From positions 1-64,000 of the forward strand of contig JAFTXW010000030.1 of NCBI GenBank assembly GCA_017461445.1: a stretch of 64,000 nt of DNA, in the 5' to 3' direction. The notes below the pieces were generated by a model. It was not told where the DNA came from, did no database searches, and was given only the letters and a program-made list of their open reading frames with translations. Origin of the DNA: Oscillospiraceae bacterium (GTDB taxonomy: Bacteria; Bacillota; Clostridia; Oscillospirales; Oscillospiraceae). Both the position numbers and the translations under genes were made by a program. Below are positions 56,656 to 64,000 of this stretch, one piece after another; the first letter of the stretch is position 1; every line of letters begins with the position of its first letter.

Positions 56656-57951
56656 TTAGGATTCTCTGACCTGCTTCAAAAAATCCGTCAAGTAATCGCA
56701 CAGACGCTCGGCACTGCCAGCTACCACGCCGGAATTCATCGCCTGGAATGTGATCTTTTCATACATATCCTTTTCGCCCATGTATTTGCCCATACCCTTG
56801 CCGGCACGGTTGCCCATCTGAGAGAAGGTCATAACAGCCGTAAAGGGGAAGGCAGACTGCTGCTTGATCTGCATTTCGGTTTTGGCGCAGATTTCCGCAA
56901 GCACGCCCACCAGGGCAATGTCCTTGCCGATTGCCAGCAGCGCAGGCTCCATGGTGTTGGTAGAACCGTTGCCGCTTAAATCGAAGGAGCGGGTAGGCGC
57001 GATCTCATGGAGCTTCACCCGGGGACGTCCTTCAAAATCTACACTGCCGGAGACAGCCTTGATTTCGGCCACATCCTGACAGGCAATCTTCTCCGCACAC
57101 TGGACAACTACGCTGCCCAGCCGCTCGCCCAGCAGCTCCACCAGCACAAATCCGGTTTCATGCAAATCCACCGACCACATTTTTCCGCCTGCACCCAATA
57201 CATTGCGCTTGGCCTGGAAGGAAGGACAGCCGTCGCCGCCCGCACCTGTGCAGTACAGCGCAATGCAGTCTTCAAACTGGCTTTCCACAAACGCCGCGCT
57301 GGCACCGGCAAGATCTGCCGTCACATAGCGGCTGCCGTCCACGCCTCTGGACTGATCCATGATGCTGGACTGAGAATTGTAGTTAAACAGGATCGCAATA
57401 GGCTTGCCATCCAGTGTTTCAAAACGAACCACCGCAACCGCCTTATCGCTGAGACCGTCCTCGCCGCTGCCGAGCCACCAGCCGTTTTCCGTCAGGATGT
57501 TCCGGTTGGTATTGCAGGTTGCGCAAACGGCATAATCCGCACCTACCCGGGCAGGGCGCACGTTATTTACCGCCTGACGGCACGCCTCACGCATTGCCTG
57601 CTCCACAGCACCGAAGAAAATGCCGTTGTAACGCTCTGCGTCAGGGCCCTTCTTCATGGGAGGCTCCGGATGGGGCGTTTCCAGCACATGCAGGCAATGG
57701 AAGAACACATGGTCTTCCACAACGCCGGTTTCCTGATGAATGGCTTTCAAAACCTGCGCAGTGCCCGTCTCAAAAATATTGTTCAGTTCCAGATGGGCAA
57801 AGGCATACCATTCTTCGCCAGACTTCATCAGCACGATTCTGGCATGGGGATTATCGTGGATCTTGTTATAGCCTTCTGCGGTGGGGAACATTTCCTCCGG
57901 GAACAGGATCTCGCCTTTACCGGCACCCACATACAGATTATGTTCAGACAT
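56656..57951 (-). CDS. neutral/alkaline ceramidase-like hydrolase A
   Basis: The 431-aa product resembles the neutral/alkaline non-lysosomal ceramidase N-terminal domain (PF04734-like): LYVGAGKGEILFPEEMFPTA, FFHCLHVLETPHPEPPMKKG, ILFNYNSQSSIMDQSRGVDG then SRYVTADLAGASAAFVE and ALYCTGAGGDGCPSF. It has no signal peptide, unlike secreted ceramidases, so it acts in the cytosol on an unknown amide or ester. It is paralogous to hydrolase B at 59590-60894. ATG at 57949-57951 follows GGAGG. Confidence 0.75.
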   Translation of the reverse strand: MSEHNLYVGAGKGEILFPEEMFPTAEGYNKIHDNPHARIVLMKSGEEWYAFAHLELNNIFETGTAQVLKAIHQETGVVEDHVFFHCLHVLETPHPEPPMKKGPDAERYNGIFFGAVEQAMREACRQAVNNVRPARVGADYAVCATCNTNRNILTENGWWLGSGEDGLSDKAVAVVRFETLDGKPIAILFNYNSQSSIMDQSRGVDGSRYVTADLAGASAAFVESQFEDCIALYCTGAGGDGCPSFQAKRNVLGAGGKMWSVDLHETGFVLVELLGERLGSVVVQCAEKIACQDVAEIKAVSGSVDFEGRPRVKLHEIAPTRSFDLSGNGSTNTMEPALLAIGKDIALVGVLAEICAKTEMQIKQQSAFPFTAVMTFSQMGNRAGKGMGKYMGEKDMYEKITFQAMNSGVVAGSAERLCDYLTDFLKQVRES

Positions 57952-57982
57952 GAGACGACTCCTCCTTTATTAGGACTCCAAA

Positions 57983-58855
57983 TCAACGGATCTTCTTTTC
58001 ATCATAGCAGATGCATACGCCCTCGGCTTCATAAGCAAGAGCCACAGCACCGCCGCGCACCTTCTGGGGCACGCCAACAGCACCGTCCAAGAGCTGCGCA
58101 GCGCAGCGGATCTCCCGTTCCAGAATTTCCGGTTCCAGTACATTGGGTCGATGGCCGCTGTACAGCTTGGAAGGCTCCAGTGCCTTCATGCGCAGCAGGG
58201 AACGGTGCAGGTCTTCGATGGTTCCGGAGTTCCACTCGTACACAGAAACCCGCTCGCCCATGACATTGTCTCCCACGAACAGAGAGCCGGTCAGCTTATC
58301 AAAAATGCAGATACTGCCATGGGTATGGCCAGGGGTATACAGCACCTCTACCACACGGCCGCCCAGATCAATCTGTGCGCCATCTTCCACGGGAACAGGC
58401 GCAGGGCCGGTGGGCTGCAGCTCGGGGCGTTTGCCGTGTTCCTCCATGGGGCGACCGCCCTTGGGGCCTTCGCCGGGATGACCACCAGGGCCACCGGGAC
58501 CGCCAGGCTTGGGACCGGAGTCCTTTTGGCGGTATTCCAGCGTCGCCATCTTCTCGTAAACGTCAAATTCCGCAGGACACATCAGCGCAGGGGCAAACTC
58601 CGCATTGCCGCCGCAATGATCCGGATGACCATGGGTGTTGATGAGAACGATGGGCAGCTTGGTCACTTTTTCGATCTCCTTTTTCAGGGAGCCAATGCCC
58701 ATGCCGCTGTCGATCAGCAGGGCCTTCTCCTGACCCAGGATCAGATACTGCTGGAAGCCCACAGGGGGTGTCGCAAAATTATAAATACCGCTGCCCAGAT
58801 CCTTGCAGGTAATTTCCTTCTGCATTGGGGGACGGGGGGGACGCTTTTCATCCAT
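57983..58855 (-). CDS. MBL-fold metallo-hydrolase 2 with Gly/Pro-rich insert
   Basis: The 290-aa product has NTHGHPDHCGGNAEF (metal site), LYTPGHTHGSICIF, FVGDNVMGERV and SGHRPNV. A low-complexity insert (GPKPGGPGGPGGHPGEGPKG, about residues 115-134) interrupts the domain, and the N terminus is also Pro/Arg rich. Substrate unknown. ATG at 58853-58855 follows GGAGATT. It lies between the four-TM gene and hydrolase A. Confidence 0.82.
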   Translation of the reverse strand: MDEKRPPRPPMQKEITCKDLGSGIYNFATPPVGFQQYLILGQEKALLIDSGMGIGSLKKEIEKVTKLPIVLINTHGHPDHCGGNAEFAPALMCPAEFDVYEKMATLEYRQKDSGPKPGGPGGPGGHPGEGPKGGRPMEEHGKRPELQPTGPAPVPVEDGAQIDLGGRVVEVLYTPGHTHGSICIFDKLTGSLFVGDNVMGERVSVYEWNSGTIEDLHRSLLRMKALEPSKLYSGHRPNVLEPEILEREIRCAAQLLDGAVGVPQKVRGGAVALAYEAEGVCICYDEKKIR

Positions 58856-58877
58856 AATAGAATCTCCTTTCACGCAC

Positions 58878-59564
58878 TCACCAAATTTGGTAACGTTCTT
58901 CCTCTGTCACAAGCGTTTCGTTTTCGATTTCCTGATATTGCATGTTGTGTTCTTTCAGATACATCAGTGCCAGGGGTATCGCTGAGGCCACCAGTGCCAA
59001 TAGTCCGGGAATCTCCTCTCCCCAGAAGGGCCTTGCCCAGACGCACAGATAAATAACCTTCATAACAGCTGTCAGCAGAATTCCCACGGTAGTCAGCCGT
59101 GTAAACAGTTCGACCTTCTTTTTTCCGGACTGATACTGCCACCGTGTCATCTTCCGCGGAGCTGTAACATAAGCACACACAGACATCCACATAAGCAGCA
59201 CCAGCATCGCAGTCAGCATTCCGGGTGCTGCCACAATACTGGCAATGTTGCTGGGAACCCGCTGCACCATCGCCACCAGGAACAGAACCGTACTGAGCAA
59301 AACACCCAGCACATAAGCTGCCTTTGTCAGTACCCACTGCTTAGTATCCAACTGATGCTGCAGCCAGGGGGCGGTATAGCGTCGCTCAATGTGGATGGAA
59401 CCGTTCTTCCTGACCGTACGGATTTCCGTATAGCCCTGAAAATACTTGTGGTAGTAATTGCTGTGCCGGAACCCTGTCTCCAGATCTCCAAGCTCTGTTC
59501 GGGGATCCTGACCAAAGGTCATCATTTTCTCCAGAAATTTCTTTGTGCGGTCACTCAATTGCAT
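58878..59564 (-). CDS. four-TM membrane protein, unrecognised
   Basis: The 228-aa product has a soluble N terminus (MQLSDRTKKFLEKMMTFGQD, GFRHSNYYHKYFQGYTEIRT) and four TM segments (KAAYVLGVLLSTVLFLVAMV; PGMLTAMLVLLMWMSVCAYV; TTVGILLTAVMKVIYLCVWA; IPGLLALVASAIPLALMYL). No family was recognised. ATG at 59562-59564 after AAAGGGG was preferred to one at 59582. Its position between hydrolase B and MBL 2 suggests a membrane function of the same pathway. Confidence 0.65.
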   Translation of the reverse strand: MQLSDRTKKFLEKMMTFGQDPRTELGDLETGFRHSNYYHKYFQGYTEIRTVRKNGSIHIERRYTAPWLQHQLDTKQWVLTKAAYVLGVLLSTVLFLVAMVQRVPSNIASIVAAPGMLTAMLVLLMWMSVCAYVTAPRKMTRWQYQSGKKKVELFTRLTTVGILLTAVMKVIYLCVWARPFWGEEIPGLLALVASAIPLALMYLKEHNMQYQEIENETLVTEEERYQIW

Positions 59565-59589
59565 GCGATTGGCCCCTTTCATGTCCGTA

Positions 59590-60894
59590 TCAGCATTTGA
59601 TCGATTTGAGGAAGTCCACAACATCCTCCAGCATTTTTTCAGCAGAGCCTGCAGCGAATTCGGAGTTTCTCGCCTGGAATGTGAATTTGCGGTATAGTGC
59701 TTCCTCTGCCATATATTTTTGTCCATCCGTCGGCAGCCGCTTTGCGCCGCCGCTCAGGCTGGAAAGAAGGATCGTATTCTTAAAAGGCGATTGGGTCTTG
59801 ATCTTCAGGGCCGTTTCAACACCGATACCGCCCACAGCCACAATCGCCGTATCGTCCAAAACCATGACTTCCACAGCTCTGGTCCGATCCTGATCCGGAA
59901 CGTACTGCCACTGCAGAACAGGTCCCGCATCCGGACGGGGCAGGCCCCGCATTTTCTGACCCTTGAACCAGAAGGTGCGGTTCTCCAGATGGATCGGATG
60001 GGACAGTGCCTTGCAGCATGCCCGTTCTGCCGCCAGCAGAACCTGCTCGCCCAGCCGTTCGCCTTCCAGCTCCAGCAGAATCCATCCTTTTTCTTTTATA
60101 TCTACACTGCGGTAGCCGCCATTTCTGCCGCGTACCGTGCGGACAGCTCTGTACGCCGGTCCCTGGTCCGTGGAGATGCCGGGCAGGAACAGTGCAACTA
60201 CCTCGTTATTATATTCTTCTTCAATAAAGCGGGAGGCCATGCCTGCCAGATCCGCAGTCACATGCCGTCCCCCATCGGACATTACTGATTTATCCATAAC
60301 CGCAAGTTCGCAGTTGTAATTGTATAGAATCGCAATGGGCTTTGCGTTTTTATTGTCAATTCTGATTACCGGAACCGAGTGGTCAGCCGTCCACTCTTCT
60401 CCGCTGCCCAGCCACCAGCCAGCCTTCGTCTCGATGATCCGGTTGACATTTGCCCGGCAGGTACCGGAGTCGAATCCCACGGCAGCATCCTCTACCCTGC
60501 TTGCCGCCTGGGAAGCTGCTGCCTCTGCCGAATTTAGAATGTTCTTGCGCATCCGGAATGCAACCGCATTTTCCTCAGGAGAATTATGCTCCCGCACAAA
60601 AAAATGCGGTGTAGAGACCGTGTGTGTCGCGGAGATCCAAATCCGATCCTCCGGGATTCCCGTCAGTCCGGCAACAGCCGTCCTTACTTCACTTTCCAAT
60701 TCCCGATCCAGCAGAACCACTTCCAGGGAAAGGAAAATCATCCGCAGTCCGCATTCCAAAATCACGGCGCGGGCGCAGGGAACATCATGGATACCAGTCC
60801 AAATATCCGGACCATCCCGAAACGGAAACAAATCTGCGGGATAGGAAATTTCACTTTTTCCCGCACCGGCACGAAATTTGATCTGTTCTTCCAT
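59590..60894 (-). CDS. neutral/alkaline ceramidase-like hydrolase B
   Basis: The 434-aa product is a diverged paralogue of hydrolase A: GAGKSEISYPADLFPFRDG, WISATHTVSTPHFFVREH, ETKAGWWLGSGEEW, ILYNYNCELAVMDKSVMSDG then GRHVTADLAGMASRFIE and KFTFQARNSEFAAGSAEKML. Both share GWWLGSGE and the YN-x-x-MD-x-S...VTADLAG core, but hydrolase B keeps THTVSTPH where A has LHVLETPH. No signal peptide. ATG at 60892-60894 follows GAGGTG with a 6-base gap; an earlier in-frame ATG lacks a site. Confidence 0.75.
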   Translation of the reverse strand: MEEQIKFRAGAGKSEISYPADLFPFRDGPDIWTGIHDVPCARAVILECGLRMIFLSLEVVLLDRELESEVRTAVAGLTGIPEDRIWISATHTVSTPHFFVREHNSPEENAVAFRMRKNILNSAEAAASQAASRVEDAAVGFDSGTCRANVNRIIETKAGWWLGSGEEWTADHSVPVIRIDNKNAKPIAILYNYNCELAVMDKSVMSDGGRHVTADLAGMASRFIEEEYNNEVVALFLPGISTDQGPAYRAVRTVRGRNGGYRSVDIKEKGWILLELEGERLGEQVLLAAERACCKALSHPIHLENRTFWFKGQKMRGLPRPDAGPVLQWQYVPDQDRTRAVEVMVLDDTAIVAVGGIGVETALKIKTQSPFKNTILLSSLSGGAKRLPTDGQKYMAEEALYRKFTFQARNSEFAAGSAEKMLEDVVDFLKSIKC

Positions 60895-60950
60895 ATCTGC
60901 CACCTCTTCCGAAAGTCTCTTTACAGTTATTTCAGCCATATGCCATTCTA

Positions 60951-60977
60951 CCAGTGGCAGCGAAATGCTGCCACTGG
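60951..60977 (-). promoter_or_regulatory. leader hairpin before hydrolase B
   Basis: CCAGTGGCAGC (60951-60961), GAAAT, GCTGCCACTGG (60967-60977): perfect 11-bp stem about 55 bases upstream of the start, without a T-run on the minus strand. Confidence 0.6.
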
Positions 60978-61004
60978 CCGAACGAACAATCCATTATTTG
61001 TTTG

Positions 61005-61170
61005 CTGTTATACTGATTCTCAATTACAAACTTTAATTCGACAGAATTAAAGTTTTTGATATGAGACGGGATTTTGCTATTTTCTTTCCGAAAACAGCAA
61101 AACCGGCAATGCCGTCAGGCAGTGCCCTTTTTATTAGAAATGAAAGATTTCTAATAATAAAGTAGTATTA
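61005..61170 (-). repeat. intergenic element E, copy 2 (inverted relative to copy 1)
   Basis: Read on the minus strand it starts AATACTACTTTATTATTAG, then hairpin GAAATCTTTCATTTC, TAATAAAAAGGGCAC, CCCGTCTCATA, hairpin AACTTTAATTC-TGTC-GAATTAAAGTT (61029-61054) and ATCAGTATAACAG: the same order as 41020-41160. It separates MBL 3 from the hydrolase B gene and also serves as terminator region. Confidence 0.65.
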
Positions 61171-61172
61171 GA

Positions 61173-62075
61173 TCAGCGCACCTTGCGCATGTCGTAGGTA
61201 ATGCTGACACCGGCATACTCCATTGTGCGCAGATACTGATCCCGCTCACCTGCAGGGCCGCCGACGGTGCCGCGGTCAGTGGGACGGGGCTTTTTGCGGT
61301 CGTAAATGACGGGGCCGCCCTCCGCTTTGGGACCCTTGTCTTTGGGCTTACGCCGCTCGAAGGGCTTACCCTCAGCACCGGACAGGATCTGCTTGCAGGC
61401 TTCCAGATATCTGTCCACATAGTCAGCCTCGATCATAGCATCGGAACCACCGCACAGATGGTCAAATTCGCCTCTGTGCTGCATCAGCCGCTCCAGCTGG
61501 TCCGCAAAATTCTGAACGGTACCGCTCAGATCCTTGCCGTGATTGCTCAGCTCATCGCCAACATACAGGATGCGGGCCTTTCTGTCCAGATAAACCAGAC
61601 TGCTGATGGCATGATCCGGCATTGCAAAAACTTCCAGATCCCGGTTGCCCAGATGAAGAACATCGCCGTCCTTGATCACTTCCACATGATAGTCTCTGGG
61701 GAACGTGATGCCCTCAAAGCTCTTGAAGGGAATCGTTGCCAGATCTACGCCTTCGCGTGCCATGTAAACGGTATCAAAGTACCAGTTGTTTGCAGTGTGA
61801 TCGAAATGGTGATGGGTATTGGCAATCTTATTGACAGGCTTATCGGTCAGGGTCTGCATATACTGCTGCAGATTGCCAGCACCGGCACCGGAATCAATGA
61901 CCAAACCTTCTTCGTCGCCGACTACCAGGTAGGAGAAATCACCGTCGCTGAGCACACACCAGGTGTTGGGAGCGATCTGCGTTGCTTCATAGTAGGGTTC
62001 GTCCATGGGGCGGAGAGAACCGTCCTTGTTCCGCAGAAGCACATCATGCAAAGGAGAAAAGTCAATTAATTTCAT
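61173..62075 (-). CDS. MBL-fold metallo-hydrolase 3
   Basis: The 300-aa product has the metal motif NTHHHFDHTANNWYF, a residue pattern AMPDHAISSLVYLD (Asp-His instead of Gly-His), and ILYVGDELSNHGKDL. A charged C-terminal tail (FERRKPKDKGPKAEGGPV) follows. Substrate unknown. ATG at 62073-62075 follows GGAGATT. It is separated from the rest of the island by element E. Confidence 0.82.
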   Translation of the reverse strand: MKLIDFSPLHDVLLRNKDGSLRPMDEPYYEATQIAPNTWCVLSDGDFSYLVVGDEEGLVIDSGAGAGNLQQYMQTLTDKPVNKIANTHHHFDHTANNWYFDTVYMAREGVDLATIPFKSFEGITFPRDYHVEVIKDGDVLHLGNRDLEVFAMPDHAISSLVYLDRKARILYVGDELSNHGKDLSGTVQNFADQLERLMQHRGEFDHLCGGSDAMIEADYVDRYLEACKQILSGAEGKPFERRKPKDKGPKAEGGPVIYDRKKPRPTDRGTVGGPAGERDQYLRTMEYAGVSITYDMRKVR

Positions 62076-62102
62076 TCTGGTAGAATCTCCATTTTTAATG
62101 AG

Positions 62103-62136
62103 GGTCCTCTAAAAACCCTCCGGTTTTTAGAGGACC
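62103..62136 (-). terminator. terminator between the lipoprotein and MBL 3 genes
   Basis: GGTCCTCTAAAAACC (62103-62117), CTCC loop, GGTTTTTAGAGGACC (62122-62136): a perfect 15-bp stem; CTCATTAAAAA follows on the minus strand. Confidence 0.75.
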
Positions 62137-62158
62137 TAAGGTTGCTATGCGTCAGAGA

Positions 62159-62845
62159 TTACTCAGCACGAGTGACAGTGCCGTCCTCGTTGACGATCCA
62201 GGTGCCGGAGCCGTCGCCAGCGAATTCAGGTGCTGCGCTGGGATCATCCAGAGCACTGGTGGTAACGGTGCCATCACCATTGTCAGTCCAGGAAGCACCG
62301 TTGAGAGCCTCGTTCTCGCCCTCCTGCAGGCCGTACTGGCCATTGCCCTTGAGCATCAGATACCAGCCGGTGTCGCCGATGGCGTACTTGCCGGGCTTAA
62401 TGCCGCCCTCGTCCTCGCCGCTGGATTCGCCGGCATTAACAGGCTCGAAGGTGTCTTCACCGGTGATGACCCAGGTGCAGATGCCGTTGGGTGCGAAGAA
62501 TTCGGACTTGTTGGAATCAGCATCGGACCAGGGGCCGGTGGTGATGGTGCCGTCGCCGTTGTCGGTAACCTCGTCGATACCGTGGGTCACGGTCTCGCCG
62601 CTCAGGCCGTTGCTCTCGTCCAGGGAGTAGACATCGCCGATGATGGTCAGAACCCATCTGACTTCGAAGTCGCCACGATCCTCAATGTAGGTGTACTGAT
62701 GGAACTCGGGAACAGCAATCTCCTCAGTAGAAGCCTCAGTAGGAGCCTCAGTGGGAGCTTCGGTTTCCTTGGCTGCGTTGCCGCCGCAGGCGACAAGTGC
62801 GAATACCATAGTCAGGGCCAGGAGCAGTGCAAACAGTTTCTTCAT
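62159..62845 (-). CDS. lipoprotein with duplicated beta-type motif
   Basis: The 228-aa product has a lipobox signal (FALLLALTMVFALVACGG, Cys acylated), a short Thr/Glu/Ala linker (KETEAPTEAPTEASTEE) and an acidic extracellular part. TDNGDGTITTGPWSD and TDNGDGTVTTSALDD mark an internal duplication. It is not a classical peptide-binding protein. It lies directly downstream of the peptide ABC ATPase genes on the same strand, so it may be an accessory surface protein. ATG at 62843-62845. Confidence 0.75.
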   Translation of the reverse strand: MKKLFALLLALTMVFALVACGGNAAKETEAPTEAPTEASTEEIAVPEFHQYTYIEDRGDFEVRWVLTIIGDVYSLDESNGLSGETVTHGIDEVTDNGDGTITTGPWSDADSNKSEFFAPNGICTWVITGEDTFEPVNAGESSGEDEGGIKPGKYAIGDTGWYLMLKGNGQYGLQEGENEALNGASWTDNGDGTVTTSALDDPSAAPEFAGDGSGTWIVNEDGTVTRAE

Positions 62846-62890
62846 TTTAATTTCCTTCCTTTTTTTAATATTTTCTCAAAACTACAGCAA

Positions 62891-63835
62891 TCAGATCTTC
62901 TGAATGTTGCAGCAGGAGACAAAGTGATTCGGAGCGACCTCTGTAAGCGTCTGGGGCTGAGAGCAAGCTTCCGTTGCGTAGGGACAACGGGGCGCAAACC
63001 GGCAGCCGGGCTTCGGGTTAATTGCGGAAGTAATTTCGCCCTTCAGCTGAACACGCTGCATGGGCTTGCTGATATCAATGGAGGGAATGGCGGACAGCAG
63101 AGCCTTGGTATAGGGGTGCAAAGGCTGCTTGAACAGCTCCTTAGCGGGAGCAGTTTCCACCAGCTGACCCAAGTACATAACGCTGATGTCATCAGCAATG
63201 TGCCGGACAACCGACAGGTCATGGGTCACGAACATATACGCCAGGCCGAAATCCTGCTGCAGATCCATCAGCAGGTTCAAAACCTGTGCCTGGATAGAAA
63301 CGTCCAGCGCGGAAACAGGCTCGTCGCACATGATGAAATCCGGCTGTAGTGCGATGGCGCGGGCAATACCCACACGCTGACGGCGGCCGCCGTCCAGTTC
63401 ATGGGGGTAGGCAAGACGCAGACGCTTTTCAATGCCTACCAGGTCCATCAATTCCCTCGCCTTCTCCTCGACCTCTTTCCGGTTGTAGCGGCGGGATTCC
63501 ATCAAAGGCTCCCGGATGGTCTGTTCAACGGTCATACGGGGGTTCAGGCTGGAATAGGGATCCTGGAAGATGATGCTCATTCGCTCGCGAACCTCACGCA
63601 GCTTGCGGCCGCTTACATTGGTAATATCCTCACCATTCAGGCGGATAACACCATCGGTAGGATCCTGCAGGCGGATAATGGTACGACCCAGAGTGGACTT
63701 GCCGCAGCCGGACTCGCCGACGACACCCATCGTGCGGCCCTTTTCGATCTTCATCGTGATATCATCCACCGCATGGTTGGTGCCGGAGGCAACATTAAAA
63801 TACTTTTTCAGGTGTTCAACCTCAATCAGTGCCAT
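62891..63835 (-). CDS. oligopeptide/dipeptide ABC transporter ATP-binding protein (OppF/DppF-like)
   Basis: The 314-aa product has Walker A VVGESGCGKSTLGRTI, Q-loop IFQDPYSSLNPRMTVEQTI, signature region ELDGGRRQRVGIARAI (normally LSGGQ; here LDGGR), Walker B FIMCDEPVSALDVS and the C-terminal oligo_HPY region PGCRFAPRCPYATEAC. It energises peptide or nickel uptake with the upstream ATPase. ATG overlaps the region of the upstream stop (spacing 0). Confidence 0.93.
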   Translation of the reverse strand: MALIEVEHLKKYFNVASGTNHAVDDITMKIEKGRTMGVVGESGCGKSTLGRTIIRLQDPTDGVIRLNGEDITNVSGRKLREVRERMSIIFQDPYSSLNPRMTVEQTIREPLMESRRYNRKEVEEKARELMDLVGIEKRLRLAYPHELDGGRRQRVGIARAIALQPDFIMCDEPVSALDVSIQAQVLNLLMDLQQDFGLAYMFVTHDLSVVRHIADDISVMYLGQLVETAPAKELFKQPLHPYTKALLSAIPSIDISKPMQRVQLKGEITSAINPKPGCRFAPRCPYATEACSQPQTLTEVAPNHFVSCCNIQKI

Positions 63836-64000
63836 TTAGTTCGCCTCCTTTGCAAATTTGATGCAGCGTACGAAATGATCCTTGCTGACCTCCACATTCG
63901 GCATAACGCCGTGGTGGCAAGCCTTGGTTGCCTGAGAGCAGCGGTCCGCGAAGGGGCAGCCGTGCCGGTCCAGCGTAGGATCCAGGGGCATGCCGCGGAT
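63836..64000 (-). CDS. oligopeptide/dipeptide ABC transporter ATPase (OppD/DppD-like), C-terminal end
   Basis: Only the last 54 codons are inside the window. They read IRGMPLDPTLDRHGCPFADR then CSQATKACHHGVMPN and end in KFAKEAN, the oligo_HPY C terminus of OppD/DppD proteins with its conserved cysteines. The stop (63836-63838) is immediately before the ATG of the OppF-like gene, so both belong to one operon. Confidence 0.9.
   Translation of the reverse strand: MRGMPLDPTLDRHGCPFADRCSQATKACHHGVMPNVEVSKDHFVRCIKFAKEAN

Noticed and set aside
1-64000. CRISPR arrays, tRNA/rRNA genes, phage or intact insertion sequences
   Set aside because: Looked for spaced direct repeats, cloverleaf ends, and transposase or integrase motifs; none was convincing by eye.

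Overview
The window looks like chromosome from a spore-forming, anaerobic, gut-type Firmicute of the Clostridia, most likely an Oscillospiraceae/Ruminococcaceae relative. Reasons: sigma-G with a YlmC/YmxH-type PRC-barrel gene behind it, GGAGG ribosome sites throughout, fairly high-GC coding regions, several TTG starts, ECF transporters, LytTR/GHKL signalling, and many short palindromic intergenic repeats. No tRNA, rRNA, CRISPR array, phage or intact insertion sequence was seen. The species cannot be named from the sequence alone.

Layout. 1-1.8 kb (minus strand): start of rpsB, a PRC-barrel gene and sigG. 1.8-2.4 kb: a non-coding strand-switch region with six DnaA-box-like nonamers, a candidate origin or DnaA-binding locus. 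2.4-17.3 kb (plus strand): housekeeping and small operons: rpsT, recG, a cell-wall LRR protein, gpmI, Asp23-fakA, YihY, DUF5685-J-domain protein, a cobalamin-riboswitch operon (DUF4430 protein plus ECF S component), a DUF362 ferredoxin protein, a C_GCAxxG_C_C protein, and a cysteine-peptidase-like gene with an esterase. 17.4-17.9 kb: three consecutive micro-genes of 24-26 codons behind a folded leader. 17.9-28 kb: YbaK-like deacylase, TraX, a 1.2 kb non-coding tandem duplication, a peptide deformylase operon, AbrB with a frameshifted glycosyltransferase, a CD3324-type regulator behind an 8-codon leader ORF and hairpin, an XRE regulator with two clear operators, a GNAT, and MFS and EamA transporters.

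27.9-34.5 kb (minus) holds a two-domain membrane protein and a three-gene phospho-signalling operon: protease-TM-FHA protein, Ser/Thr kinase-TM-Cys-repeat protein, and PP2C phosphatase. 34.6-39.9 kb (plus) is a LytTR regulator and a soluble GHKL kinase followed by two ABC exporter half-subunits. 40.0-45.3 kb (minus) holds a tocopherol-cyclase-like gene and a SAM-hydrolase/ECF transporter operon. 45.4-46.2 kb contains a 54-aa DUF6774-type gene and the decayed remnant of an OmpR-type regulator.

46.2-62.1 kb (minus) is an accessory metabolic island: three MBL-fold hydrolases, UbiD/UbiX/LpdD decarboxylase genes, a DUF2798-like membrane protein, a MATE exporter, a ferredoxin, an FAD oxidoreductase, an 834-aa fused flavoprotein, two paralogous ceramidase-like hydrolases and a four-TM protein. 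An inverted pair of related ~140-165 bp intergenic elements lies at 41.0 and 61.0 kb, one just outside and one inside the island. The window ends with a lipoprotein gene and oligopeptide ABC ATPase genes. The best candidates for undescribed biology are the micro-gene trio, the island, the FHA/kinase/phosphatase module, the tandem non-coding units and the DnaA-box cluster.
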